Below, piece by piece: positions 15,260-22,006 of a stretch of DNA of 22,006 nt; position 1 is the stretch's first letter, and every line of letters begins with the position of its first letter. The translations under genes were made by a program, and so were the position numbers. The stretch lies in the NCBI GenBank assembly GCA_016301965.1, contig JAEDOO010000016.1:1-22006 (forward strand), written 5' to 3'. The notes under the pieces are model-generated. The model saw only the letters and a program-made list of their open reading frames with translations. It was not told the origin of the DNA and ran no database searches. Origin of the DNA: Lachnospiraceae bacterium. GTDB lineage: Bacteria > Bacillota > Clostridia > Lachnospirales > Lachnospiraceae.

Positions 15260-15292
15260 ATTATACAGACAGTCTCGTAAAAAATATGTCAA
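15260..15292 (-). promoter_or_regulatory. spoIIE promoter candidate with 21-bp spacing and a 0A-box-like site
   Basis: On the minus strand a perfect TTGACA (15292-15287) and a perfect TATAAT (15265-15260) are 21 bp apart. Sigma-A promoters with about 21-bp spacing that need Spo0A~P are known for Bacillus spoIIE and spoIIG. TTTGACA overlapping the -35 is a one-mismatch match to the reverse complement of the Spo0A box TGTCGAA. Confidence 0.7.
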
Positions 15293-15310
15293 AACATGAG
15301 AGTCAGCTGT

Positions 15311-15637
15311 TTATTTTGCTTCTTTAAACATAATCTCACCATCATTTACAAGGCCCAGCTTTTCTCTGGCAATCTTGGCCACATACTCATCACTCTGCAT
15401 GTATTCTCCCTTTTTCTCGATGGTGTCCGTTCGCTGCGTTTCCTCTTCGATCTGGGTTTCCAGCCTGGAAATCGTCGTATTGTTCTCCTCAATCGTCCGA
15501 TGCATGGCACTGCTCTTTACACAGATTACACACAAAAGCACACAGACAATCACGGTGATCATCAGCATACCGATCAGATTCTGCCGGTAATTTTGGCTGA
15601 CCCGGTACGCTCTCTTCTTAAATCCTGCTTTCGCCAT
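15311..15637 (-). CDS. divIC: Cell-division septum protein DivIC/FtsB-like
   Basis: A 108-residue bitopic membrane protein. A basic cytoplasmic N-terminus (to about residue 22) precedes one transmembrane helix (about 23-40, LIGMLMITVIVCVLLCVICV). An extracellular coiled coil (SAMHRTIEENNTTISRLETQIEEETQ) and the tail YVAKIAREKLGLVNDGEIMF, diagnostic of the FtsB/DivIC family, follow. It helps form the FtsL-DivIB-DivIC septal complex. I use ATG 15637 (MAKAGFKK); upstream sequence to 15694 overlaps yabQ and looks like an extension. The ribosome site is weak (GGGGAG 12 nt upstream), and the gene overlaps yabQ by 20 bp. Confidence 0.92.
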   Translation of the reverse strand: MAKAGFKKRAYRVSQNYRQNLIGMLMITVIVCVLLCVICVKSSAMHRTIEENNTTISRLETQIEEETQRTDTIEKKGEYMQSDEYVAKIAREKLGLVNDGEIMFKEAK

Positions 15638-16097
15638 TATTCTTTCGTTCTCCCCGATCTTTTTTCTCTTTCTGGACTTTCTCCAAATGACCATACATTA
15701 GAATTCTACCCCTTTTAAGATGATTTTTCAACCATTTTATACACAGGCAGGCAGGGAAAAACAGCTTTTTTATCGCTAATGTCACAAGCCGGAGAATACA
15801 GCTGACGATTTTTACCACAAAAGGACTGATCGTATACTGGTAAACGGCAGCACCCAGGACAACAGCAAGTATTTCGCTGCCTCTGAGCACTCCCTCAACA
15901 TGGCATACGATCCAGTCAAAAAAAAGAAGACCTGCGCAAATCCAAAACACCAGATCTTCTCTGTCCACCCAGCGTTTGCTGTGGGAAAACGTGTTTCTGA
16001 AAATACGCAGGCCATCGTATACCAAACCCATGCACCAACCAAAGAACGCCATCTGTACAAACAGCCAGAGATCAGCAGCAGCTCTGGAAGATTCCAT
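15618..16097 (-). CDS. yabQ: Spore cortex biosynthesis protein YabQ
   Basis: A 159-residue membrane protein with about four helices (roughly 10-27, 49-64, 74-92, 95-115) and a basic C-terminal tail. The N-terminal string FFGWCMGLVYDGLRIFRN matches the YabQ pattern of a Tyr/Asp-containing segment followed by DxxR. In Bacillus, YabQ is made in the mother cell under sigma-E and is needed for cortex formation. Its ATG overlaps the yabP stop codon by one base (TGATG), and its own end overlaps divIC. Confidence 0.9.
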   Translation of the reverse strand: MESSRAAADLWLFVQMAFFGWCMGLVYDGLRIFRNTFSHSKRWVDREDLVFWICAGLLFFDWIVCHVEGVLRGSEILAVVLGAAVYQYTISPFVVKIVSCILRLVTLAIKKLFFPACLCIKWLKNHLKRGRILMYGHLEKVQKEKKDRGERKNNGESRI

Positions 16098-16381
16098 CAG
16101 CGCAACAGACGCTGCCAGAGTTTTCTTTGCTCTGTCTTTGCATTGCCGCCCTTCATGTATTGTATACTGTCCACTGTTCCGCTGAGACTGATATGTCCTG
16201 TTTCCAGAGAAAGCTCACCAATATGCAGCTCATGTCCTCTGATCTGCAGCCGGCCGCATACGGTATCCAGACGGATCGATTCTGTATCAAAGGATACCAC
16301 TTCTTTAACGCCGCTGATCTCACCTTTCTGGCACTCCCGCAGACACAGCTCATGTCGGTTTCTGTTCTGAGGCTCCGGCAT
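16097..16381 (-). CDS. yabP: Sporulation protein YabP
   Basis: A 94-residue soluble protein. Residues about 20-83 carry the YabP/YqfC fold signature: ISGVKEVVSFDTESIRLDTVCGRLQIRGHELHIGELSLETGHISLSGTVDSIQY, a string of short beta strands around G-H-x-L-x-I. YabP works with YabQ in spore-coat and cortex assembly. A possible sigma-E promoter lies in the 55-bp gap ahead of it. The C-terminus is basic and contains MKGGNAKTEQRKLWQRLLR. Confidence 0.92.
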   Translation of the reverse strand: MPEPQNRNRHELCLRECQKGEISGVKEVVSFDTESIRLDTVCGRLQIRGHELHIGELSLETGHISLSGTVDSIQYMKGGNAKTEQRKLWQRLLR

Positions 16382-16405
16382 AGGCCAAACTCACTTTTTT
16401 CTTAT

Positions 16406-16434
16406 AGTATATGAAACCGTATCCTTCTTCATAC
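16406..16434 (-). promoter_or_regulatory. Possible sigma-E promoter ahead of yabP-yabQ
   Basis: On the minus strand CATATACT (7/8 to the sigma-E -10 CATACAMT) has GTATGAA as a weak -35 at 14-bp spacing. It ends 25 bp before the yabP start. Mother-cell expression of yabP/yabQ makes a sigma-E site plausible, though the -35 match is poor and TATACT could also serve sigma-A. Confidence 0.4.
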
Positions 16435-16436
16435 CA

Positions 16437-16676
16437 TCACAACAGACGGTACATCTCCTGAGCCGCTTCTTTTTTTACGGTTTCCTGTACATTCAGGATT
16501 TCTGCCCGAATAGTACGGGTACCAAACTGAATTTCCAGAACGTCCCCGGCCTTTACAGCAGCAGACGCTTTTGCCGGTTTTCCATTGATCATCACCCGCC
16601 CTGCATCACAGGCTTCGTTTGCCACTGTACGACGTTTGATCAGACGGCTTACCTTCAGATATTTATCCAGTCTCAT
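16437..16676 (-). CDS. rqcP: S4-domain RNA-binding protein RqcP (YabO)
   Basis: A 79-residue protein that is essentially one S4 domain: MRLDKYLKVSRLIKRRTVANEACDAGRVMINGKPAKASAAVKAGDVLEI. The Bacillus orthologue YabO/RqcP binds tRNA and the 50S subunit to support poly-alanine tailing in ribosome quality control. Its position just before yabP is conserved in Firmicutes. The start has GGGAGGA about 8 nt upstream. It follows the HU terminator, so it probably starts the long downstream series by read-through or from its own promoter in the short gap. Confidence 0.93.
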   Translation of the reverse strand: MRLDKYLKVSRLIKRRTVANEACDAGRVMINGKPAKASAAVKAGDVLEIQFGTRTIRAEILNVQETVKKEAAQEMYRLL

Positions 16677-16697
16677 CGTTCTTCCTCCCGTTTATAT

Positions 16698-16724
16698 AAA
16701 AAGCCGGACAGTTTCCTGCCCGGC
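16698..16724 (-). terminator. Terminator of the HU gene
   Basis: On the minus strand GCCGGGCAG pairs with CTGTCCGGC (9 bp, one G-U) around GAAA and is followed by TTTTTATAT. It sits 20 bp after the HU stop and before rqcP. Confidence 0.9.
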
Positions 16725-16744
16725 CTCTCCTACCTGCTGCCTGA

Positions 16745-17020
16745 TTACTGATTCAGCATATCCTTTAAAGCTTTACCGGCTTTGAACTTCGGAGCTTTGG
16801 AAGCTGCAATAGTCATGGAAGCACCTGTCTGCGGATTTCTTCCCTCTCTTGCTGCTCTCTCGGATACCTCAAAAGTACCGAAACCTACCATCTGGATTTT
16901 CTCACCTTTTTTTAATTCCTCAGCTACAACATCCTCAAAAGCTTTCAGAGCTGCTTCAGCACTTTTTTTAGACAGTCCGGCTTTCTCAGCCATAGCTGCT
17001 ACTAATTCAGTCTTGTTCAT
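16745..17020 (-). CDS. hup: HU family nucleoid DNA-binding protein
   Basis: A 91-residue histone-like protein of normal length. Its start, MNKTELVAAMAEKAGLSKKSAEAALKAF, and the signature VGFGTFEVSERAAREGRNPQTG (about residues 45-66) are those of HU/HBsu. It binds and bends DNA as a homodimer. GGAGGAATTAGAA precedes the ATG. A near-consensus promoter (17138-17166) and a tight terminator frame it as a single-gene transcript, as expected for an abundant protein. Confidence 0.98.
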   Translation of the reverse strand: MNKTELVAAMAEKAGLSKKSAEAALKAFEDVVAEELKKGEKIQMVGFGTFEVSERAAREGRNPQTGASMTIAASKAPKFKAGKALKDMLNQ

Positions 17021-17137
17021 TTCTAATTCCTCCTGTATTATGCAAATCTTCCTCGTGTCGGAAATGTACAGTCTGTATAGGAAATGCTGTTCTATTCACC
17101 TTCACGAATATCTCCCTTTTGGAAATACACATCATTA

Positions 17138-17166
17138 CTTATATAACGAATGCCCTTGTTTGTCAA
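17138..17166 (-). promoter_or_regulatory. Strong sigma-A promoter of the HU gene
   Basis: TTGACA (17166-17161) and TATAAG (17143-17138) on the minus strand are 17 bp apart. It begins 16 bp after the cotS-like stop and leaves a leader of about 110 nt. Confidence 0.85.
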
Positions 17167-17181
17167 GGAAAAACCGCATAT

Positions 17182-18156
17182 TTAAGGGGTTCTGACCACT
17201 TTTTGCACAAACTCCAGCCAGTTTTTCTCCTGTCTGAGGATTTTTAGCATTTTTTCCATATTCTTCTTCAGCGGCATGTTTTTAGGGTTCTGCATATAAT
17301 AGTTGACCAGTTTCCAGTTTTTCCAGGGATAAGAGAGTCTGAGCAAAAGATCCATTTTTTCCTCAGAATCCAATTGCCGTATCTCCTGATACCAGTCCAG
17401 AATCTGTACAAATATCTGATCATTCCAATCATTTTTTTCCAGAATCTTTCGCATGTAACGGTAAAGATCTGCACTTTGCCGTTCAAAATTCCATTTCTGA
17501 AAGCCGGTGACAATCGTCTGCGTTCCCGAGAACAACACACTATGGTGGGTATAATCCCCATGACACACCGATGTCTCCCCTTGTGAAACAAACTGCCGTT
17601 CACAGATTCCCTGCATTTTTTCTACCGCATATTCTCCCTGACGAATAAATTCCTCCATACATCCGGACAAAAGCTCTTCAAATTCATTTTTCTTCCGCCG
17701 TTTTTTCAAAAATACGGCCGTTCTTTTCATCTCCCGGTTATGGCGCATACATTCCTCATAGAGTGATGGCGGTGTATATTGTTCCTGAAATGGGATCGAC
17801 ATCACACTATGTATCCTGGCCAGCGTCTGTGTTCCCCGACGGATATCTGCGGCAGCGTGTGTATCGCACTCCCGTCCCCTGTACCAATTTCGCAGAATAT
17901 ACACGGTTCCCGCTCTGTCGCGGCTGTAGAGTTCTCCTTCGAGGTTAGGAAGCAGCATATCTGTCAATGCGTATCCCGCATCCTCAATTTTTTCCTGCAA
18001 AAGTTTCTGCCAGATCAGTTTCTGCACAGAACCCGGATATTCCTGCAAAATACAAAGTCCCCCTTCTGTTTCACAGATCCAGGCTCCCCTTCCTCTTACC
18101 AGATTGTCCGTATGAATCCCATACTTTTCCAGTACTTCCAGTTCATATTGATACAA
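17182..18156 (-). CDS. CotS-like spore coat protein with a kinase fold, probably catalytically degenerate
   Basis: A 324-residue member of the CotS/YutH group of aminoglycoside-phosphotransferase-fold proteins found on spores. The Brenner-type catalytic motif is recognisable as VCHGDYTHHSVLF near residue 197, but the usual Asn of HGDYxxxN is Ser. The following metal motif (normally INFD or DFD before the DLY segment) reads VTGFQKWNFERQSADLYRYMRKILEK, with no Asp at the key position. The start codon is TTG at 18156-18154 with GAGGGGGA 7-8 nt upstream; no better start is available. It sits alone between proS and the HU gene, behind a palindrome holding a sporulation-type -10. The role in the coat is inferred from family and context. 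Confidence 0.8.
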   Translation of the reverse strand: MYQYELEVLEKYGIHTDNLVRGRGAWICETEGGLCILQEYPGSVQKLIWQKLLQEKIEDAGYALTDMLLPNLEGELYSRDRAGTVYILRNWYRGRECDTHAAADIRRGTQTLARIHSVMSIPFQEQYTPPSLYEECMRHNREMKRTAVFLKKRRKKNEFEELLSGCMEEFIRQGEYAVEKMQGICERQFVSQGETSVCHGDYTHHSVLFSGTQTIVTGFQKWNFERQSADLYRYMRKILEKNDWNDQIFVQILDWYQEIRQLDSEEKMDLLLRLSYPWKNWKLVNYYMQNPKNMPLKKNMEKMLKILRQEKNWLEFVQKVVRTP

Positions 18157-18177
18157 GGCAATTCCCCCTCAAGTCCA

Positions 18178-18217
18178 TTTTGCGTTGCGTATTAATCTAT
18201 GAATACACAACGCAAAA
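18178..18217. promoter_or_regulatory. Long palindrome with a mother-cell-type -10 upstream of the cotS-like gene
   Basis: TTTTGCGTTG(C)GTATT and AATAC(A)CAACGCAAAA form a 16-position inverted repeat with one mismatch. The 8-nt loop region holds CATAGATTA on the minus strand (18201-18193), which fits the sigma-K -10 CATANNNTA. There is no T-run, so a simple terminator for proS is less likely than an operator or mRNA hairpin. Confidence 0.6.
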
Positions 18218-18268
18218 TAGAAGAGAGGGGGAATAAAATCTTATCTTTATTTCAGTTTTCAAAAAATA

Positions 18269-19705
18269 TTAATAGGCACGGCCCCAGTAAACCATCTTTT
18301 TGGCCGGTTTTCCACAGCATACACATACATCGCCTACAGATTCCCCATCAAAGGGAATGCAGCGGGATGTTGCGGCTGTATCTTCTTTGATCTTATCCTC
18401 GCATGCCTGGTCTCCACACCACATAGCCTTGATAAATCCCGGTTTTGTTTCAACAATATCCTTAAACTCATCGTAATTATGTGCCACATAGGTATGGGCA
18501 TCACGATGTGCACGGGCTCTTTCCAGCATCTCATGCTGCATGGTATCCAGAAGCTTCTTCACCTCATCTGTCAGATTTTCCAGAGCCACCACTGTCTTTT
18601 CACGATTATCGCGGCGAACCAGTACAGCCTGTCCATTAGCCAGATCCTTCGGACCCAGCTCGATACGAACCGGAATACCTCTCATCTCCGCCTCAGAGAA
18701 CTTCCACCCCGGACGATTATCACTGTCATCCAGTTTGACCTTCAGTCCGGCAGCTTTCAGCTCGCTGTACATTTCCTGACATTTCGGCAGAACGCCTTCT
18801 TTATGCTGCTGTACCGGAATAATGCATACCTGTACCGGGGCAATTCTCGGCGGCAGTACCAGACCGCTGTTGTCTCCGTGTACCATGATAATGGCACCGA
18901 TCATACGGGTGGTAAATCCCCAGGAAGTCTCATATACCGGCTTCAGCTGATTGTCTTTGTCCGTATACTGCACACCAAAAGCGCTGGCAAAACCGGAACC
19001 AAAGTTGTGGCTGGTACCGGACTGCAGAGCTTTTCCGTCATGCATGAGAGATTCGATGGTATACGTAGCCTCTGCGCCTGCAAATTTCTCCTTGTCCGTC
19101 TTTTTGCCGCGGACTACCGGAATAGCCAGTACCTCTTCACAGAAATCTGCGTAAACATTCAGCATCTGAACAGTTCTTTCCTCGGCTTCCTCAGCTGTTG
19201 CATGTACGGTATGTCCTTCCTGCCATAAAAATTCACGGGAACGAAGGAACGGCCTTGTGGTCTTTTCCCAGCGCACTACAGAACACCACTGGTTATATAC
19301 CTTCGGAAGATCACGGTAGGAATGTACTTCACTGGCAAACAGATCGCAGAACAGTGTCTCAGATGTGGGTCTGACGCAGAGACGTTCCTGCAGCTTTTCC
19401 TCACCGCCATGGGTAACCCAGGCCACCTCCGGAGCAAAGCCCTCGATATGATCCTTTTCCTTCTGCAACAGGCTCTCCGGAATAAACATGGGCAGATATA
19501 CATTCTGTACACCTGTCTCTTTAAAACGACGATCCAGCTCTGCCTGAATATTTTCCCAGATTGCATATCCTGCCGGTTTAATCACCATGCATCCTTTAAC
19601 ACTGGTATAATCGCACAGTTCTGCTTTCAGCACAACGTCTGTATACCATTGCGCAAAATCCTCCTCCATGGAAGTGATTGCTTCGACTAATTTTTTCTCT
19701 GCCAT
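18269..19705 (-). CDS. proS: Prolyl-tRNA synthetase, short (archaeal/eukaryal-type) form
   Basis: A 478-residue class II synthetase charging tRNA-Pro. RPTSETLFCDLF, then RWEKTTRPFLRSREFLWQEGHT (motif 2 region), TSHNFGSGFA and the motif 3 region with R at FTTRMIGAIIMVHGD are present. There is no inserted editing domain. The C-terminus has the zinc-binding extension with Cys in MWCGDQACE, SRC and CVCCGKPA, and ends in Tyr, as in ProS type 3. The start ATG 19705 has AAAGGGAG 7 nt upstream; the frame extends to 19801 but overlaps the deaminase gene. It is the last gene of the sua5-to-proS series, with only 31 bp before it, so there is no room for a T-box leader. Confidence 0.97.
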   Translation of the reverse strand: MAEKKLVEAITSMEEDFAQWYTDVVLKAELCDYTSVKGCMVIKPAGYAIWENIQAELDRRFKETGVQNVYLPMFIPESLLQKEKDHIEGFAPEVAWVTHGGEEKLQERLCVRPTSETLFCDLFASEVHSYRDLPKVYNQWCSVVRWEKTTRPFLRSREFLWQEGHTVHATAEEAEERTVQMLNVYADFCEEVLAIPVVRGKKTDKEKFAGAEATYTIESLMHDGKALQSGTSHNFGSGFASAFGVQYTDKDNQLKPVYETSWGFTTRMIGAIIMVHGDNSGLVLPPRIAPVQVCIIPVQQHKEGVLPKCQEMYSELKAAGLKVKLDDSDNRPGWKFSEAEMRGIPVRIELGPKDLANGQAVLVRRDNREKTVVALENLTDEVKKLLDTMQHEMLERARAHRDAHTYVAHNYDEFKDIVETKPGFIKAMWCGDQACEDKIKEDTAATSRCIPFDGESVGDVCVCCGKPAKKMVYWGRAY

Positions 19706-19736
19706 AATATCTCCCTTTATCTTCAAATTTATTAAT

Positions 19737-20222
19737 TTACAGTTTAATTTCGATCCTGCGGTCCGAATGTTTATACTGATAATACCGTACTCCGGCCGCA
19801 TCCATCATTCTCTTTGAAGCGATGGTACTGTCTGAATCCGCATATTTATCGCTGTCATAGACCACCGTAGTGATTCCCGCCTGAATGATTGCCTTGGCAC
19901 ACTCATTACAGGGGAACAACGTCACATAGATCTTTGCCCCCTCAAGACTTCCGCCCCGATAATTCAGAATAGCGTTAAGTTCACTGTGGGTTGTATAAAA
20001 ATATTTATTATCCAGCGGAGCACCCTCCCTGCACCAGGGAAATTCATCATCCGAACATCCCTTAGGAAATCCATTATACCCCATAGACAATATTTTATTA
20101 TCTGCGCTGACTATACAGGCTCCCACCTGTGTATTCGGGTCCTTAGAGCGCATACCGGACAACATGGCCACCCCCATAAAATATTCATCCCAGGTAAGAT
20201 AATCATTCCTCTTTCCTGTCAT
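19737..20222 (-). CDS. dCMP/cytidine deaminase-family protein (ComEB-like)
   Basis: A 161-residue zinc-dependent deaminase. The zinc and proton-transfer motif is THSELNAI (His-x-Glu), and the second motif is PCNEC with two cysteines near residue 110. The strings SKDPNTQVGACIVSADNKILSMGYNGFPKG and the segment with FPWCREG match dCMP deaminases of the ComEB type, which convert dCMP to dUMP for thymidylate synthesis. I prefer ATG 20222, with GAGGAGG 9 nt upstream, rather than the GTG at 20240. It overlaps the preceding phosphatase-like gene by 20 bp. Confidence 0.92.
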   Translation of the reverse strand: MTGKRNDYLTWDEYFMGVAMLSGMRSKDPNTQVGACIVSADNKILSMGYNGFPKGCSDDEFPWCREGAPLDNKYFYTTHSELNAILNYRGGSLEGAKIYVTLFPCNECAKAIIQAGITTVVYDSDKYADSDSTIASKRMMDAAGVRYYQYKHSDRRIEIKL

Positions 20223-20736
20223 CCGCTGACACCTCCTCACTGTGCATCATTTGATGTTTTTTCTGTAAATCCGCAGCTCTTTTGTGAATGGATCTCTCAT
20301 TCAGACGGATCACCAGTTCATCCAAAAGCTTATCCATGACCTGTACCCATTCTTCATAAGACTCCACCGGTTCTCCATACAGCGGCAGAATATCTCCGGT
20401 ATGATGAATGAATTCTGCCAACGTATAAACGTTTCTGGCATTTTCAAACTGTTCCCATATTTTTTGCTTCTGTCTTTCTTCCATCGTCAGAAGCAGTACA
20501 TCGTCTCCAATATCTTTCTGTTCCAGCTGCTGTGCCTGGCAGTTTTGCGTATCGTAGCCATGTTCACGTAAAACAGCATAAGCCTTGGCATCCAATGGTT
20601 CAGGAAACAGCACCACCAGCCCTCTGGACTCGATGGTAAGCGGGTTCAGAAGAAACTTACTTTTCATAATACTCTTGCTCATAGCGGAACGACAGGTACC
20701 ATCTCCATCCACAAAGATCAATTTGCTGTACGGCAT
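20203..20736 (-). CDS. Low-molecular-weight phosphatase-like protein (YwlE-type) without catalytic cysteine
   Basis: A 177-residue protein with the fold signature of low-molecular-weight tyrosine/arginine phosphatases. The P-loop should read C-x5-R (VCTGNTCRSPM in typical members). Here it reads FVDGDGTCRSAMSK, with Asp10 where the nucleophilic Cys belongs. The second Cys (C15), Arg16 and Ser17 remain. The general-acid motif near residue 115 (normally DP in GDxxDPYG) reads GDILPLYGEP. Both catalytic residues thus appear lost, so normal phosphatase activity is unlikely and a binding or regulatory role is possible. In Bacillus the order ywlC-ywlE is conserved, and here the gene directly follows the ywlC homologue by 12 bp and overlaps the deaminase. 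A C-terminal charged extension of about 25 residues is unusual. Confidence 0.82.
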   Translation of the reverse strand: MPYSKLIFVDGDGTCRSAMSKSIMKSKFLLNPLTIESRGLVVLFPEPLDAKAYAVLREHGYDTQNCQAQQLEQKDIGDDVLLLTMEERQKQKIWEQFENARNVYTLAEFIHHTGDILPLYGEPVESYEEWVQVMDKLLDELVIRLNERSIHKRAADLQKKHQMMHSEEVSADDRKEE

Positions 20737-20748
20737 ATGTTTTTCTCC

Positions 20749-21798
20749 TTATACCTGTATCACCTGGTGTCCGGCCGCTTTTAACAGGCGATTCATGATT
20801 GCCTGTCCCATAACCGGAGTGCAAAACGACTCCGAATAGATCTTCTTCACCGCCAGATCATCAAATCTTCGCAGCACATCGTACAAATGACGGGCGATAC
20901 TTTCCTCATCTGCTCTGCTGCCAATACTAAGTACCTGTTCAGCCTGATATAAACACGCAGTCTCATCCGCAGCGATCACACCACAGGCTTCACCCTTTTC
21001 CCGAAGTAAAGCTGCCTGCGCATTAATATATGTCGTTACCGCTTCCGGTTCACCCTCAACGATCACCAGGTCGGCCTTTGGAGCATAATGTTTATATTTC
21101 ATCCCCGGAGCTTTCGGGTGGATTCCCGAGCTTTCTTCGATCAGCCCTCTGTCCATCCGCACCTCGCCGATCACCGAGGCTAGCATTTCCTGTGTGATGT
21201 ATCCGGGGCGAAGGATCATTGGAATATCTTCCGTAAAATCAACGATCGTAGATTCCAGGCCTATTCCGACCTCTCCTCCATCAACGATCATTTCGATTCT
21301 GCCATTCAGATCATCTACTACATGATCCGCTTTCGTGGGGCTCGGTCGCCCGGAAGTATTGGCACTGGGGGCGGCAATATACCCTGTACTAAAGCGTATC
21401 AGCGCGCGCGCCACCTCATGAGAAGGCATACGCACCGCCACACTCTCCAGACCACCTGTAGTCTGAAGCGGCACCTTATCATTTTTTTCAAAAATCATAG
21501 TCAGCGGGCCGGGCCAAAAAGTCTCCGCCAAAAGTCTCGCTTTCTCAGGCACTTCCCTGACGATCCCATACAGCGCGTCCATATCCGCAATATGTACGAT
21601 CAGCGGATTATCAGAAGGTCTCCCCTTCGCGGCATAAATCTTCTCCGAAGCCAAAGGATTAAGCGCATCCCCGCCAAGACCATACACCGTCTCCGTAGGA
21701 AAAGCCACCAGACCACCCGTCCGCAGGATCTTTGAAGCCGTCTTAAGCCATTCGCTGTCCTCATCCAAACCGGCTGCCTTTTCAATAATCGTCTGCAT
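20749..21798 (-). CDS. ywlC: L-threonylcarbamoyladenylate synthase (Sua5/YwlC)
   Basis: A 349-residue enzyme making threonylcarbamoyl-AMP from threonine, bicarbonate and ATP, the first step of the tRNA t6A37 modification. The YrdC domain (about 15-205) has AFPTETVYGLGGDA, the KxR motif in AAKGRPSDNPL (Lys58, Arg60), AVRMPSH, APSANTSGRPSPT and ESTIVDF. The C-terminal Sua5 domain (about 230-349) follows after HPKAPGMKYKHYAPKA, so this is the long two-domain form. I use ATG 21798 (MQTII) with AGAGGAA about 7 nt upstream, although the frame stays open for 57 more codons. It is first in the sua5, ywlE-like, deaminase, proS series. Confidence 0.96.
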   Translation of the reverse strand: MQTIIEKAAGLDEDSEWLKTASKILRTGGLVAFPTETVYGLGGDALNPLASEKIYAAKGRPSDNPLIVHIADMDALYGIVREVPEKARLLAETFWPGPLTMIFEKNDKVPLQTTGGLESVAVRMPSHEVARALIRFSTGYIAAPSANTSGRPSPTKADHVVDDLNGRIEMIVDGGEVGIGLESTIVDFTEDIPMILRPGYITQEMLASVIGEVRMDRGLIEESSGIHPKAPGMKYKHYAPKADLVIVEGEPEAVTTYINAQAALLREKGEACGVIAADETACLYQAEQVLSIGSRADEESIARHLYDVLRRFDDLAVKKIYSESFCTPVMGQAIMNRLLKAAGHQVIQV

Positions 21799-22006
21799 AA
21801 TAATTTCCTCTGAATTTTGCCATACTTTTATTATTATACCATTAAGAAACCCAAAAGAAAACCCCTCAATCTCTCCATCCTCCCCTATTTCCACCCAAAA
21901 CGTAAATGGGGCTGCCGTATTTCGAAGGTTCCCGCTATATATATGCATTTTGGCGACTTTAACGAGCACGACTCCGAGACTACAGGCTCGGAGCGAGCGC
22001 AGTAGG
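21799..22006. other. Upstream region of sua5 with a -10 box and a GC hairpin
   Basis: A perfect TATAAT on the minus strand (21838-21833) lies 35 bp before the sua5 start with only a weak -35. Further out, CTCCGAG and CTCGGAG form a 7-bp stem (21972-21993) around an 8-nt loop, followed by GCGAGCGC. I see no gene here. The block from about 21900 outward looks like a dispersed intergenic element, but this cannot be tested with one copy. Confidence 0.5.
21972..21993. repeat. GC-rich hairpin near the right edge
   Basis: CTCCGAG and CTCGGAG are perfect inverted arms around ACTACAGG. There is no T-run before the window ends, so it is not clearly a terminator. The adjoining GAGCGAGCGC has the look of a repeated palindromic unit. 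Confidence 0.5.

Noticed and set aside
18269..19801. T-box riboswitch before proS
   Set aside because: Only 31 bp separate the deaminase stop from the proS start, so a T-box cannot fit; proS is probably read from the sua5 promoter.

Overview
The window looks like chromosomal DNA of a spore-forming, anaerobic Clostridia, most likely a Lachnospiraceae gut bacterium with acetogen-type one-carbon metabolism. Three things suggest this: the sporulation/division cluster yabP-yabQ-divIC-spoIIE-tilS-hpt-ftsH in its Firmicutes order, a prolyl-tRNA synthetase of the short archaeal/eukaryal type common in Clostridia, and corrinoid/methyl-H4folate methyltransferase genes. Almost every gene is on the minus strand. 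There are no rRNA or tRNA genes, insertion sequences, phage genes or CRISPR arrays that I can see.

Layout from left to right. (1) 1-1627: a LysR regulator overlaps by 4 bases a CoA-disulfide-reductase-like flavoprotein that runs off the left edge. (2) 1924-2379: a small polytopic membrane protein on the plus strand, followed by hairpins. (3) 2637-2870: an HPr-like protein lacking the phosphorylatable histidine. (4) 3021-4271: an AraC-family regulator, divergent from a DUF421 (YetF-like) membrane protein at 4548-5252. (5) 5253-9676: a methyl-transfer module read right to left: an ASKHA/[2Fe-2S] corrinoid reductive activator, a methyl-H4folate:corrinoid methyltransferase, a cobalamin-binding corrinoid protein, a terminator, then a Cys-rich DUF2284 protein. 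No substrate-specific (MtaB/MttB-type) methyltransferase is present in the window. The module should move methyl groups from an unknown donor through the corrinoid protein to tetrahydrofolate, with the activator restoring Co(I). (6) 9964-17020: HU, a terminator, then the S4 protein RqcP, yabP, yabQ, divIC, spoIIE, tilS, hpt and ftsH, ending in a terminator. spoIIE lacks its usual membrane domain and is preceded by a promoter-like pair with 21-bp spacing. (7) 17182-18156: a CotS-like spore-coat kinase-fold protein behind a palindrome that contains a sporulation-type -10. (8) 18269-21798: Sua5 (tRNA t6A), a YwlE-like phosphatase without its catalytic Cys, a dCMP deaminase-like protein and proS, apparently one operon.

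The observations most worth following up are: a 71-bp repeat (52 of 71 identical by hand count) placed 27-29 nt upstream of both the DUF2284 and AraC start codons; the methyltransferase module with no first methyltransferase; the spoIIE promoter and truncated SpoIIE; and several family members that have lost catalytic residues (HPr-like, YwlE-like, CotS-like). I ran no computation or database search. All family calls come from reading motifs.
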